Assembly (NCBI RefSeq): GCF_001686985.1
Contig: NZ_CP015319.1
Span: 38,094-102,093 of the forward strand
DNA from: Mesorhizobium amorphae CCNWGS0123
Lineage (GTDB): Bacteria > Pseudomonadota > Alphaproteobacteria > Rhizobiales > Rhizobiaceae
DNA length: 64,000 nucleotides
Reading direction: 5' to 3'
Each line of letters opens with the position of its first letter. Position 1 is the stretch's first letter. A model generated the notes under the pieces. That model made no database searches. It worked only from the letters and a program-made list of their open reading frames with translations, and was not told where the DNA came from. Both the position numbers and the translations under genes were made by a program. Below, piece by piece: positions 35,615 to 44,292 of this stretch.

Positions 35615-36119
35615 TGGCGGGGAGAGACTCTCGGCAGCAGAATCATCGGAAGCACGATGAAACATGACGGCGCTTTTGGGAACAGAAATGGATCAAAAGC
35701 GCTGCGGTCGTCGAGCGCTAACAACGAATGATAATCTTGCATTATGGTTTGTGTTTCGGATGAGTGTCGCTCGCGAAATGCCTCAGCCACGGCTGCTGCC
35801 ATAAGGCCGGCAATCGTCTTGCCTGGCCCCTCGTGCTATCGGCTGGCCACCAGCCTTGTTCCCGACCAAGATGGAACGATTGTACGTTCCTCCATCTCAA
35901 GGCATCGTCTAGCGTATTTTCGGCCTTCTCGCAACCGTTCGCCCTTTCATCGTTCGCGGCGGTCGCTCCCCTCCCTCCCTTGCGCCGAGGGTGCTGTTAC
36001 GCGCACATCTCCCACCGATGCTCTCAAGCCCGCGGGCGCAAGTCTGTCACCGGCCGGTAGCGCCTCGTGTTGCCGGCGCCAGGCGTTTGATCCGCTGCCG
36101 CCAGATCCCCAAGTTGTCG
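35615..36119. other. Intergenic, no gene recognised
   Basis: 500 bp of debris between the ATPase fragment and the integrase remnant. A 63-residue minus-strand frame at 35611-35802 (start AAAVAEAFRE) has no family I recognise. Confidence 0.3.
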
Positions 36120-36900
36120 GCCTCAGGCCTCGGGATCGGCAAGGGACAAAAGTCTGTGTCGACCATTGAGTGCCGCCTGGTGCGTCCCTGACCTGGAACT
36201 ATACGCAATGCGGTCAACCGCAGACCGGAAGGACCGGCATATCGCCACCGTGCTCACCGGTATCCGCAACAAACACGCCTCCCCTGCCCGTCAAAAGGAA
36301 GCCATCCTGCGCGAGGATCTTGTCACCATGCTGGAAACGCTCGACCGCGGCACGCTGCGCGGTCTTCGTGACCGCGCCATGCTGCTTTGGACTTCGCCGG
36401 CGGCCAACGATGCGCTGGTCTTTCACCAGGCCGGCCTGCTGGGGGCGACGGTCCTGATCGGCAACGTTCGGGATTTCGATTACCTTAACCAGCTTGTTCC
36501 CTCGGTACGTGCGATCTCGTGCCACCTCTTGATCGTCGATCCGCTCGGCTCCCACCGCTTTGCCTTGCCCGGTGCTCGGTTTGATCGCGCGCAACATCAA
36601 GGTCTCCCCCGCAGGTCCTTGAGTCGCGACAAGCAACACTGCCCGCGCATCTCGAAAAGCTGGCCGACGGACTGGCGACCGGGATGCGCGGCGGTCTCTC
36701 GGAGGGAGAGCGGAGATGAAATTTTCCGGGCACTCGCTTCGCGCCGGCCCCTTCTTCCGCCGCGTCCTCGCCTCCTCGACCGAGGTCGACGAGCGTTACG
36801 TGCAAAAACAGCTCGGTCATGCCAGTGCGGAAATGACCGCAAATACCAGCATCGGCGCGATCGCTTCCGCGTCAATCTCACCAAGGCTTCTGGGCTATAG
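36120..36900 (+). pseudogene. Broken tyrosine integrase with a PIN-domain piece in the middle
   Basis: Plus-strand frames give integrase pieces DRKDRHIATVLTGIRNKH and LDRGTLRGLRDRAMLLWT, then switch without a stop to NDALVFHQAGLLGATVL and GNVRDFDYLNQLVP, the C-terminal end of a VapC-like PIN toxin. After 36600 integrase returns in other frames: FSGHSLRAG, VQKQLGHASAEMT and RRRDRFRVNLTKA. At least three frame changes. It is a mosaic of two decayed genes next to repA. Confidence 0.75.
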
Positions 36901-36904
36901 GCGC

Positions 36905-37324
36905 TAAGAGGCTCCCCTACCCGACCTTCAGTGAGATGCAGGTGGTAATAGGAAGGAATTTCCTCGGTGGATTTGTCGGTCGACAGGGCCCGCAAGACTG
37001 CTTCGGGCCCTTTCTCCATCTTCCGGAGCAAGGTGACTCGCCCTCGTGGCCCCGCCCGCGAGGGGAACGGTCCTGGGTCTGGCGCACGAGATCCGTCAAA
37101 TATGACGGGTTCACTATCTTTGCTGTTGGGTGAGTCTGGCCCTAAGTAGCGGATTAAGTGGGACAATCTGCCCGTCGCGGGCATAATCCTGAATTATCGA
37201 GGAGTCGCGTTTAAGTATCTGTTAACCTTAAAGAGCTGGACGAACGCGAAGAATCGTGGCCTACCTTTGTCGGGCAAAGGGCGATAAACCGCCAAAAGGC
37301 CGACAATAAGGGTTTGCTACGACA
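36905..37324. other. repABC upstream region
   Basis: 420 bp with no gene between integrase debris and repA. It must contain the repABC promoter; I could not choose a single -35/-10 pair with confidence. Confidence 0.4.
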
Positions 37325-38581
37325 ATGGCTGTACAGGCTGCGACCGCTGCACCCCAGGAAGATCCGGCGGACAAGATTGTCCGGCATGCGGGGATGCTCT
37401 CTAGCCATCTACAGGCCAGACGCCACCAGATGTATCCGCCTCACGCTCAGAAGAGCCTCAGGTACTTCATGACTCATGAGGTTTCACGACTCACTTCAAT
37501 ACCTGAATCTACCCTCAAGTTGATGTCGAATGAAGGCAAAGGCCCGATGCCGGCTCGACTTGAGAACAATCATCGCGCCTACACGCTCGCTCAGATCAAT
37601 GAACTTCGCGAATTGTTCGCGGTGCAACGCCCGACCGAAGCTTTGCGTTTCTTGCCACATCGGCGTGATGGCGAGCATCTTCAGATTTTAGCCGTCGCTA
37701 ATTTTAAGGGCGGGAGCGCCAAGACAACGACGAGCGCGCATCTCGCACACTACCTCGCCCTCCACGGCTACAGGGTCCTGGCGATTGACCTCGACCCTCA
37801 AGCGTCGCTGTCGGCCATGTTCGGCGCGCAGCCGGAGATGGATGTACAGCACAATGAGACCATCTATGCCGCGTTGCGCTACGATGACGAGCGGCGTCCG
37901 ATCCGGGAGATAATCCGAAAAACCTATTTTACCGGAATCGACCTGATCCCGGGAAACATTGAGGTCATGGAGTACGAGCATGAGACTCCCCGGTTCTTAT
38001 CAAAACGGCAAGGCAGGTCCGACAGCATCTTCTTCGAACGGCTTCGGCTCGCGCTGCGAGAGGTCGAAGATGAATATGACGTCGTCATTCTGGACACCCC
38101 CCCTTCCCTCGGCTTTTTGACGCTCGGTGCAATTTATGCAGCGACCGGTCTCTTGGTGACGGTCCATCCAGCGATGCTCGATGTGATGTCCATGAGCCAG
38201 TTCCTGTTGATGATGGGCGATTTGATATCGGTTATTCGCGACGCAGGAGCAACGATGAAACAGGACTTTCTTCGATATGTCGTAACGCGGCATGATCCGA
38301 TGGATCATTCCCAAGTTCACGTCGTAACGATGCTCCGACATCTCTTCACTGAGGATGTCCTTACGTCGACCGCGGTAGAAAGTGCCGCCATCGAGACTGC
38401 GGGTCTCGCTAAACGGACCCTGTACGAGCTTGAATCCGGGAATATCTCTGCAGCGACCGCTAAGCGTGCGAGAGAGTCGATCGACGCAGTCAACGATCAG
38501 ATACTCGGCTTGATTAGCCAGAGCTGGGACGAACATGATGAGCAAGCGCCCCTCTGGGAGGTCGATTCTGGCGAACTTTAG
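37325..38581 (+). CDS. repA: RepA, ParA-type partition ATPase of repABC
   Basis: 418 residues, full length. An N-terminal helix-turn-helix region with the RepA-specific YFMTHEVSRLTSIPESTLK, then deviant Walker A FKGGSAKTTTSAHLAHYLAL, LAIDLDPQASLS, and Walker B region DVVILDTPPSLG. With RepB it partitions the replicon and represses the repABC operon. The N-terminus is typical of RepA rather than of chromosomal ParA. The repB start lies inside its 3' end (47-nt overlap). Confidence 0.97.
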   Translation: MAVQAATAAPQEDPADKIVRHAGMLSSHLQARRHQMYPPHAQKSLRYFMTHEVSRLTSIPESTLKLMSNEGKGPMPARLENNHRAYTLAQINELRELFAVQRPTEALRFLPHRRDGEHLQILAVANFKGGSAKTTTSAHLAHYLALHGYRVLAIDLDPQASLSAMFGAQPEMDVQHNETIYAALRYDDERRPIREIIRKTYFTGIDLIPGNIEVMEYEHETPRFLSKRQGRSDSIFFERLRLALREVEDEYDVVILDTPPSLGFLTLGAIYAATGLLVTVHPAMLDVMSMSQFLLMMGDLISVIRDAGATMKQDFLRYVVTRHDPMDHSQVHVVTMLRHLFTEDVLTSTAVESAAIETAGLAKRTLYELESGNISAATAKRARESIDAVNDQILGLISQSWDEHDEQAPLWEVDSGEL

Positions 38582-39569
38582 TTCCTTTTCCGAACCGGAC
38601 GCGGAAGTTGGTGAGTCGGCCTCCTTAGAGAGCGCGAAGCCTCCGATTCACGCGCAACCCCTGCCTCGCGTGGGTGCAGGCGTGATCGGGGCGACTCATC
38701 GATCTCTTTCCGAACTCAGGGAAGAGCGTGACCGGCTTCAGGCGCTGGTTGACGCCGGCGGCGGAGCCGAGCTGGATCCAAAGTTGATCGATCCCTCTCC
38801 GTTCCCTGATCGATTGCCGGATGACAGTGATGTCGAGTTCGAGGCACTGAAGAAGCTGATATCGGAGGAAGGTCAAAAGGTTCCCATTCAGGTTCGCCGG
38901 CATCCGACCACGGAAGGTCGATACCAGGTCATCTATGGACATCGCCGTTGGCGCGCCGCGGTCGACCTTGGCATCAGCGTCAAGGCGACGGTGGTTGCAT
39001 TGTCAGACAGCGAGCTTGTCGTTGCACAGGGTATCGAAAATGCGGCCCGCCAGGACCTGAGCTGGATAGAGCGCGCGCTTTTTGCCTGGCGAATGGATGA
39101 GGCGGGCATAAAGTCACGAGATATTCGCGCTGCGTTGTCCATCGACGACCCAGAGTTGGCGCGCCTCCGCGCGGTGTCTAGAGTGCTTCCACTCGACGTG
39201 ATTGAGGCAATTGGGCGTGCTCCCAAGGTTGGTCGACCTCGATGGCTCGCACTGGCGACGACAGTTGGCGCAGACAGCTCTGCGCTAGGTCGGGTGCGAA
39301 AAACCTTGTCAGCTGACAAGGTTTTGAGGCTCCCCTCGGATGAGAGATTCAGACATGCGCTGGATGCAGTCAAGGTGCCGGCACAGCGCTCGCACAGTGA
39401 AATCGAGCTCAGGAGCCCGAACGGCAAAGCCGTTGGAAGGGCAACCTTCTCAGGTGCCGATGTCAAGCTTTCAGTAGGCGGCGAGCACGCTGCAGCATTC
39501 AATGCCTTCCTCGAAGCAGAGCTGCCCGCACTGATGGAGCGGTTCTTTTCGCAGGAGGAGCGAGCGTGA
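38535..39569 (+). CDS. repB: RepB, ParB-type centromere-binding protein
   Basis: 344 residues. The arginine-rich ParB box is in IYGHRRWRAAVDLG; DPSPFPDRLPDD and EEGQKVPIQVRRHP precede it, as in RepB. SWIERALFAWRMDEAGIKSRDIRAALSI is the helix-turn-helix that reads parS. Two adjacent ATGs at 38535 and 38538. Unusually a perfect 26-bp parS-like palindrome lies within its own coding sequence (39300-39325), translated as KTLSADKVL. Confidence 0.96.
   Translation: MMSKRPSGRSILANFSSFSEPDAEVGESASLESAKPPIHAQPLPRVGAGVIGATHRSLSELREERDRLQALVDAGGGAELDPKLIDPSPFPDRLPDDSDVEFEALKKLISEEGQKVPIQVRRHPTTEGRYQVIYGHRRWRAAVDLGISVKATVVALSDSELVVAQGIENAARQDLSWIERALFAWRMDEAGIKSRDIRAALSIDDPELARLRAVSRVLPLDVIEAIGRAPKVGRPRWLALATTVGADSSALGRVRKTLSADKVLRLPSDERFRHALDAVKVPAQRSHSEIELRSPNGKAVGRATFSGADVKLSVGGEHAAAFNAFLEAELPALMERFFSQEERA
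39300..39325. promoter_or_regulatory. parS-like palindrome inside repB
   Basis: A perfect 26-bp palindrome whose half is AAAACCTTGTCAG followed by its complement CTGACAAGGTTTT. The core CCTTGTCAGCTGACAAGG recurs, with a changed centre, just after repB. Size, symmetry and location fit the centromere bound by RepB. Confidence 0.85.
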
Positions 39570-39588
39570 ATTCAGTGTTGGGCTCAAA

Positions 39589-39606
39589 CCTTGTCATCTG
39601 ACAAGG
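39589..39606. promoter_or_regulatory. Second parS-like site between repB and repC
   Basis: CCTTGTCATCTGACAAGG, both arms identical to those of the palindrome in repB; only the central two bases break symmetry. Starts 20 bp after the repB stop. Two sites 290 bp apart suggest a RepB nucleation region that spans the end of repB. Confidence 0.8.
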
Positions 39607-39689
39607 GTGAGCGAAGCGCTGGAAGGGGTGGAGGCCTCGGCCAAAGCCAGACGAACTTGGTGCAACAAACACAGAGGTAGCAAACGGTA

Positions 39690-39742
39690 AAAAGAAAGGC
39701 CCCCGAAACAGCGTCTCGGAAGCCCCTCTCGTTCGTTTGGCG
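39690..39742 (-). ncRNA. Antisense counter-transcribed RNA (incA/ctRNA) of repABC
   Basis: On the minus strand, a sigma-70-like promoter (next entry) is followed by about 50 nt ending in a stem GGCTTCCGAGAC / GTTTCGGGGGCC with a 3-nt loop and then TTTCTTTTT, an intrinsic terminator. repABC plasmids carry a small RNA exactly here, between repB and repC and antisense to the repC leader, which limits RepC synthesis and sets incompatibility. Ends estimated from promoter and terminator. Confidence 0.85.
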
Positions 39743-39748
39743 ACAATG

Positions 39749-39777
39749 AGAATCTCACTTCCGCGAATCACAGTCAA
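39749..39777 (-). promoter_or_regulatory. Promoter of the antisense RNA
   Basis: On the minus strand TTGACT (39777-39772), a 17-bp spacer, then GATTCT (39754-39749). Good sigma-70 match with ideal spacing, placing the start near 39742. Confidence 0.8.
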
Positions 39778-39850
39778 GGGTCTCCTTGCGGAGATTGGAC
39801 GCCATTTTGGTGAGCACTTTCGCTTTGCCTAAAAGCTGAAGGGCAGAACC

Positions 39851-41194
39851 ATGACTCAACGACTAGCAACGACGCCCTTTGGGCGGCGGCCGATGACGCT
39901 TGGCATGATCTCAAGCCAAGTCACCGCAAGGGCAGTGCCGAAGGACGCGACCGTCCACAAATGGCATGTGTTCCAAGATATCAAGGACGCCAGGATCGCT
40001 CTGGGCGCCACTGATCGCGCTTTGGCCATTCTCGACGCGCTGTTGTCGTTCCATCCGGACACAGCGCTTTCGGGCGACAGCGAGCTGATCGTCTGGCCAT
40101 CCAACGATCAGCTGATCCGCCGCGCCAACGGTATGCCTCCAACGACGTTACGGCGGCACTTGGCCGTCTTGGTCGAGTGCGGATTGATCATCCGTAGGGA
40201 CAGTCCGAACGGCAAGCGCTTCGCCCGGAAAGGGCAGGGGGGCGAGATCGAGCAAGCCTATGGCTTCGACATCTCGCCGATCATCGCGCGCGCTGAGGAG
40301 TTCAAGGATCTTGCGGAAGCGGTCAGATCTGAGAAGAAGGCCTTTCGTCTCGTTAAGGAGCGGCTAACCATATGCCGCCGTGACATCGCCAAGATGATCA
40401 ACGCCGGGATTGAGGAAGGCGTGCCGGCGAACTGGGGCAGGGTCCAACACGCCTACCAGGCGATTGTCGGTCAAATACCACGCACCGCACCTAGACAGAC
40501 CCTCGAGGCGATTGCCGAGGAGCTTGAAGGCCTTTGGGCGGAAGTGCGTGAAGCATTGGAATCATTTGTAAAAACACAGAAAGTGGACGCCATTGAGTCC
40601 GGAAATGGACGACACATACAGAATTCAAAACCAGACTCTAAATTTGAATCTGAAAGCGGCTTACGAGACGAAGAAGAAGCGGGCGGCAACGTTGCGGACA
40701 CAGACAACGTACGGAGCCTGCCGAAACGCGAGCTGCCGCTAGGAATCGTGCTGGATGCTTGCCCGGACACGCTTTGGTTGGTGAAGGGTGGCGGCGGAAT
40801 CCGCAACTGGCGTGAATTTCTGGCGGCCGCGGAGGTTGCCCGACCGACAATGGGCATTAGCCCGAGCGCCTGGGAGGAAGCGCGAACGGCAATGGGCGAG
40901 CAGCAGGCGGCGATTACCATTGCGGCGATTTACCAGCGGCAGGACCAGATCAACAGCGCTGGCGGCTATTTGCGCAGCCTGACGGACCGAGCAAAGGCCG
41001 GAAAGTTCTCGGTCTGGCCGATGGTGATGGCCTTGCTGCGCGCAAAACTGGAAGCGTCGAAAGCTGCCGGAAACGGTGCTGAAACTGCTGCCGTCGATTT
41101 GGAGACGGCGGGCAAGGTTGTGCGCACCGAATCGCGGCTGGAAATCAGCGATGCCTTGCGCCGCAGCCTCAACAAGCCGGGGCGCGGATCATGA
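39851..41194 (+). CDS. repC: RepC replication initiator
   Basis: 447 residues, full length. FGRRPMTLGMISSQ at the N-terminus, then KWHVFQDIKDARIALGATDRALAILDALLSFHP and SNDQLIRRANGMPPTTLRRHLAVLVECGLI, the winged-helix DNA-binding region of RepC. GIEEGVPANWGRVQHAYQAIVGQIPR is another family stretch. In studied repABC plasmids the origin lies within repC itself. The 280-bp leader contains the ctRNA gene on the opposite strand. Confidence 0.97.
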   Translation: MTQRLATTPFGRRPMTLGMISSQVTARAVPKDATVHKWHVFQDIKDARIALGATDRALAILDALLSFHPDTALSGDSELIVWPSNDQLIRRANGMPPTTLRRHLAVLVECGLIIRRDSPNGKRFARKGQGGEIEQAYGFDISPIIARAEEFKDLAEAVRSEKKAFRLVKERLTICRRDIAKMINAGIEEGVPANWGRVQHAYQAIVGQIPRTAPRQTLEAIAEELEGLWAEVREALESFVKTQKVDAIESGNGRHIQNSKPDSKFESESGLRDEEEAGGNVADTDNVRSLPKRELPLGIVLDACPDTLWLVKGGGGIRNWREFLAAAEVARPTMGISPSAWEEARTAMGEQQAAITIAAIYQRQDQINSAGGYLRSLTDRAKAGKFSVWPMVMALLRAKLEASKAAGNGAETAAVDLETAGKVVRTESRLEISDALRRSLNKPGRGS

Positions 41195-41284
41195 CCAGTC
41201 CGGTGGTTTTCGATCCGCACTGTGGGACATCGACCGTGGCTGCAGCGCTTGTTAGGAAAAGCGTCTTATGAGAGCATCGAAGAT

Positions 41285-41470
41285 ATGAAAAACGAACACG
41301 ACCGGAAACCGACGCCCGATGAAACCGCTGGAATGGTGTGGTGGAACTCACTTGCCGAATCCGATCGTGCGGCGTGGTTGGCGCGGGCTGACAGCGCGAT
41401 TCCAGCTGATGCCTGGGCGGCGTACAAGCGGCTCGGGGATGTTGAGCGTCAGCCACGGAGCGTAAACTGA
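41285..41470 (+). CDS. Small conserved-type hypothetical protein
   Basis: 61 residues from the ATG at 41285. WWNSLAESDRAAWLARADSAIPADAWAAYKR is a tryptophan- and alanine-rich helical stretch of a kind found in small plasmid proteins of rhizobia. No function known. It lies 90 bp after repC on the same strand; an upstream start at 41222 is possible. Confidence 0.6.
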   Translation: MKNEHDRKPTPDETAGMVWWNSLAESDRAAWLARADSAIPADAWAAYKRLGDVERQPRSVN

Positions 41471-41508
41471 GGGCTGTTCTGAAGCGCGATGACGTCCCTG
41501 TATCTCGG

Positions 41509-42441
41509 TCAGCTAGCGGGTAGTTCGGCGACGAGACCAAGCCGGCGGGCTCGATCGAGCAGGTTCTTGACTGATGAGGCCGACCATTTTGCGCTCCCTC
41601 GTGGAGTTCGCTCGTGCAGGCGCTCGAGCTGGTCAGCGATGTCGCGTAGCGATAGGTCTGGGTTGGACTGCGAAATACCCGCCACGAGGGTCATCAGGCG
41701 ATCTTCGGGAGACCGAGGAGACGCCCGCTTTAGCAGCAAGGAATCGGCCAGATGCTCGGTGACGAGCCACCTCACTGCCCGCCGCAGTCGTTCAGGCGTC
41801 CAGTCGAGGCCACGCTGCTTCAGGACCCGAGCGATGTCGTCCCAGTTGTGGTCCGGTCGCATCCGGCGGACCGTCGGAAGCCACTGGTTCATCGTTGATT
41901 GTAGCCGTCGGCCATAGGCTGCCTTTTGCACCGCAGTCATCTTCGCCAAGACTTCCGGCTTGCGCTCCCGGATAGCAGGATTGCCGGGCAGCCGCCCCTT
42001 CGCTCGTGCGGCGATGATGCCGGCCTTGGTCCGCTCCGAAATCAGCGCACGCTCGAGCTGGGCAACGGCGCCGAGGACCTGCAGCGAAAACATGCCCTGT
42101 GGCGTCGACGTGTCAATCGGATCTCGCAGAGATCGGAAATGCGCGCCCTTTTCAGTCAGATCCTCGATCACCTGAAGGAGATGGCTGACCGAGCGCGCAA
42201 GGCGATCGAGACGCACAACGACCAGGACATCGCCGGCGCCGATATCGCTGATCAACCGCAGTAAGGCAGGGCGAGCTCTCGACGCACCAGATCCATGTTC
42301 CTGAACGACGACGTCGCACCCGGCCGCCCGCAGCTCCATTTCCTGCGCTTCCGTTGCTTGTTCGTCCGTCGAGACGCGCGCGTAGCCGATTTGCCGGCCA
42401 TGGGGTCGACCGGAGCGTCGCTCTTGCGCTTCACGGGCCAT
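41509..42441 (-). CDS. Serine recombinase (resolvase/invertase family)
   Basis: 310 residues. IGYARVSTDEQ contains the catalytic serine; LVVVRLDRLARSVSHLLQ and GMFSLQVLGAVAQLERALISERT complete the catalytic domain (to about residue 140). A longer than usual C-terminal region (residues 150-310) with WDDIARVLKQRGLDWTPERL and SVKNLLDRARRLGL replaces the simple resolvase HTH. Next to repABC, it probably resolves plasmid multimers. Confidence 0.93.
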   Translation of the reverse strand: MAREAQERRSGRPHGRQIGYARVSTDEQATEAQEMELRAAGCDVVVQEHGSGASRARPALLRLISDIGAGDVLVVVRLDRLARSVSHLLQVIEDLTEKGAHFRSLRDPIDTSTPQGMFSLQVLGAVAQLERALISERTKAGIIAARAKGRLPGNPAIRERKPEVLAKMTAVQKAAYGRRLQSTMNQWLPTVRRMRPDHNWDDIARVLKQRGLDWTPERLRRAVRWLVTEHLADSLLLKRASPRSPEDRLMTLVAGISQSNPDLSLRDIADQLERLHERTPRGSAKWSASSVKNLLDRARRLGLVAELPAS

Positions 42442-42715
42442 TTGCGGCGTCTCTCAGCATCGGAAAGGCCTTTTGTACAAACACAGAAGATATCAGCAAA
42501 CCATCGTTTGTAAACGTCTCTAGTTGCTCTTTACATCGCTCCTACCGCCTCGATGAGCCGGCAAATCAACGTTTTTCGGCCTCCTGAGCGTCCCAGGGCG
42601 TCGTGCTGTACAGTCCCGATATGGGGTCATTATCGATGGTGAGAAAGCCGCCAGAGAAAATCCCCTACAAGTCAACTTAACTGCCGGATAGCTTGACTAA
42701 CGCGAATCAGCCATC
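42442..42715. other. Intergenic, possible recombination (res) site
   Basis: Upstream of the serine recombinase, between divergent genes. Contains TTTGTACAAA at 42472-42481 and CGTTTGTAAACG at 42505-42516, two short palindromic sites sharing TTTGTA, plus an A/T-rich spacer. Resolvase genes commonly have their site here; assignment is inference. Confidence 0.4.
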
Positions 42716-43843
42716 ATGAAAACAATGGCTTACACGCTCGACAAACTGCCCCTGGAAACCCTAATCGGACTGGTTGCCCGCGCCACCGAGGTTTTGGCCC
42801 GCCTTGACGAGCGGCTGGCTCGTTCCCCCGTCCGCGACGGTTTTGTCGAGCGCCAGCACTTCGCCGACGCGGCCGCCGCGCTGTGGCTCGAAGGCGAGCT
42901 CGTCCATCTCGAAGACCTCGTCCTGCACGACGCCCACATGGACATCCGCACTCCGACCCACGAGCTCACCCGGGCGCATGCCGTTTTGCGCGTCCGCCGG
43001 CGAATTTTGTCGCAGAAGCCGGACTGGGCGCTTAGCCGGGAAGGATTACGTGAGTTGACTGGTCGCGGGCACACGGCATCGGCGGCGGTTGGTGTCGGCC
43101 AGGAAGGGCAGGGGGCTGGAACCAGCGTAGTTGAAGCCGATGTTCGGGACGATGTTGAGGACGATCTTCTGGCTGAGGAGTTTGCCGAGATCGATGCTGT
43201 CTTGGCGCGCTCATCAAAGATCCTCAACGGCGCCGACGTGCCGGCAAGGACGCTGCGTTCGGACGAACGGCCGGACTTGATCTACGATCTCGACTGGAAT
43301 GAAGAGGAACGGCTGGCCGAATGGCAGGCCGTCCTCGCGGAAACGCGGGAGTTGCCGGCGGTGTTGCGCGCGGCGATCCTGCTCGAAGCCTGGTCCGACA
43401 TCGCGGTGCTGCAGCATGCCGCCTGGCTCGGATCGCTGCTCGTTGCCGCGCTGCTGCGGCAGGATGGTCTCGCCACCAACCATCTCGCCAGCCTGCATCT
43501 CGGCGCCAAAAACATTCCGCGCGAGCGGAGACGGGCGCGCAATCAGCCCGATCGGTTGTTGGCTTGTGTTGACGCCATCCATGACGCTGCGCTCGCCGGG
43601 CTAAAGGAGCACGACCGCCTTGTGATGGCGAAAGGCCAGATGGAGCGGCGCCTACGCGACCGCCGTGCCAGCTCAAAACTGCCTGACCTGGTCGAGCTGG
43701 TGCTCTCGCGGCCGATCGTCTCGACCGGCATGATTCAGGATGGGCTAAAAGTCTCGAAGCAGGGGGCGCTCAATCTGGTCGGCGAGCTCCGCCTGCGCGA
43801 GATGACGGGCAGGGGAAGGTTTCGTGCGTGGGGGATCGTATGA
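42716..43843 (+). CDS. RHE_PE00001/DUF1612-type protein with helix-turn-helix
   Basis: 375 residues (ATG at 42725 is an alternative). Family-like stretches include LARLDERLARSPVRDGFVER, WLEGELVHLEDLVLHDA, DWNEEERLAEW and NIPRERRRARN. The C-terminus, RPIVSTGMIQDGLKVSKQGALNLVGEL, is a helix-turn-helix. Genes of this family sit beside repABC in many rhizobial plasmids; function unknown, but the C-terminus suggests DNA binding. Confidence 0.85.
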   Translation: MKTMAYTLDKLPLETLIGLVARATEVLARLDERLARSPVRDGFVERQHFADAAAALWLEGELVHLEDLVLHDAHMDIRTPTHELTRAHAVLRVRRRILSQKPDWALSREGLRELTGRGHTASAAVGVGQEGQGAGTSVVEADVRDDVEDDLLAEEFAEIDAVLARSSKILNGADVPARTLRSDERPDLIYDLDWNEEERLAEWQAVLAETRELPAVLRAAILLEAWSDIAVLQHAAWLGSLLVAALLRQDGLATNHLASLHLGAKNIPRERRRARNQPDRLLACVDAIHDAALAGLKEHDRLVMAKGQMERRLRDRRASSKLPDLVELVLSRPIVSTGMIQDGLKVSKQGALNLVGELRLREMTGRGRFRAWGIV

Positions 43844-44292
43844 TGATGGCTTTTTGAATAATAGACGGGCTGACGCTGGCGGCTTATCAATAGTGTGGTC
43901 GTGGATTGCAATGCCGTAAACTAAAAACAAACCTGGTTAAAAGAATAGATCGGCTCCAAAAGCCAGCCAATACGGCGGACGCCATGCAGCTGCTTTTCGA
44001 GGCGACCAGAACTTCGATTCTCAGCACACCCCGGGAATCGAATGCTTGCGGCCTGCACCTCTGTCCGGATGGCTGACCAAGGACTCCCGGGGCCACCGGC
44101 CTGAACCGGGCATCCCGCCTGAGGGGCCGGATTCGGGTCTTTTCGGCTGATCTGTCAACAAAGGAGCGATTTGCAGGCCCATACAGCGCGTTCGTCGACG
44201 CCTTGCGATACCCTCAGGTCAGGGGGAACGAGGTCACCTGTGCATGTGGCGTACACCGTGCTAGTGCAGTCTTGGGACGGCACGGGGCTCAC
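43844..44292. other. Intergenic before the unknown two-gene module
   Basis: 450 bp without a recognisable gene. GC-rich repeats around 44090-44135 (CCGGCCTGAACCGGG, then GGGGCCGG) could form a hairpin before CGGGTCTTTT, a possible terminator isolating the module that follows. Confidence 0.35.

Noticed and set aside
38535..41194. Treating repABC as a chromosomal parAB locus
   Set aside because: RepA-type N-terminus, RepC and the antisense RNA are specific to repABC replicons.
43844..44292. tRNA or integration site before the two-gene module
   Set aside because: No cloverleaf and no direct repeat could be found by eye.
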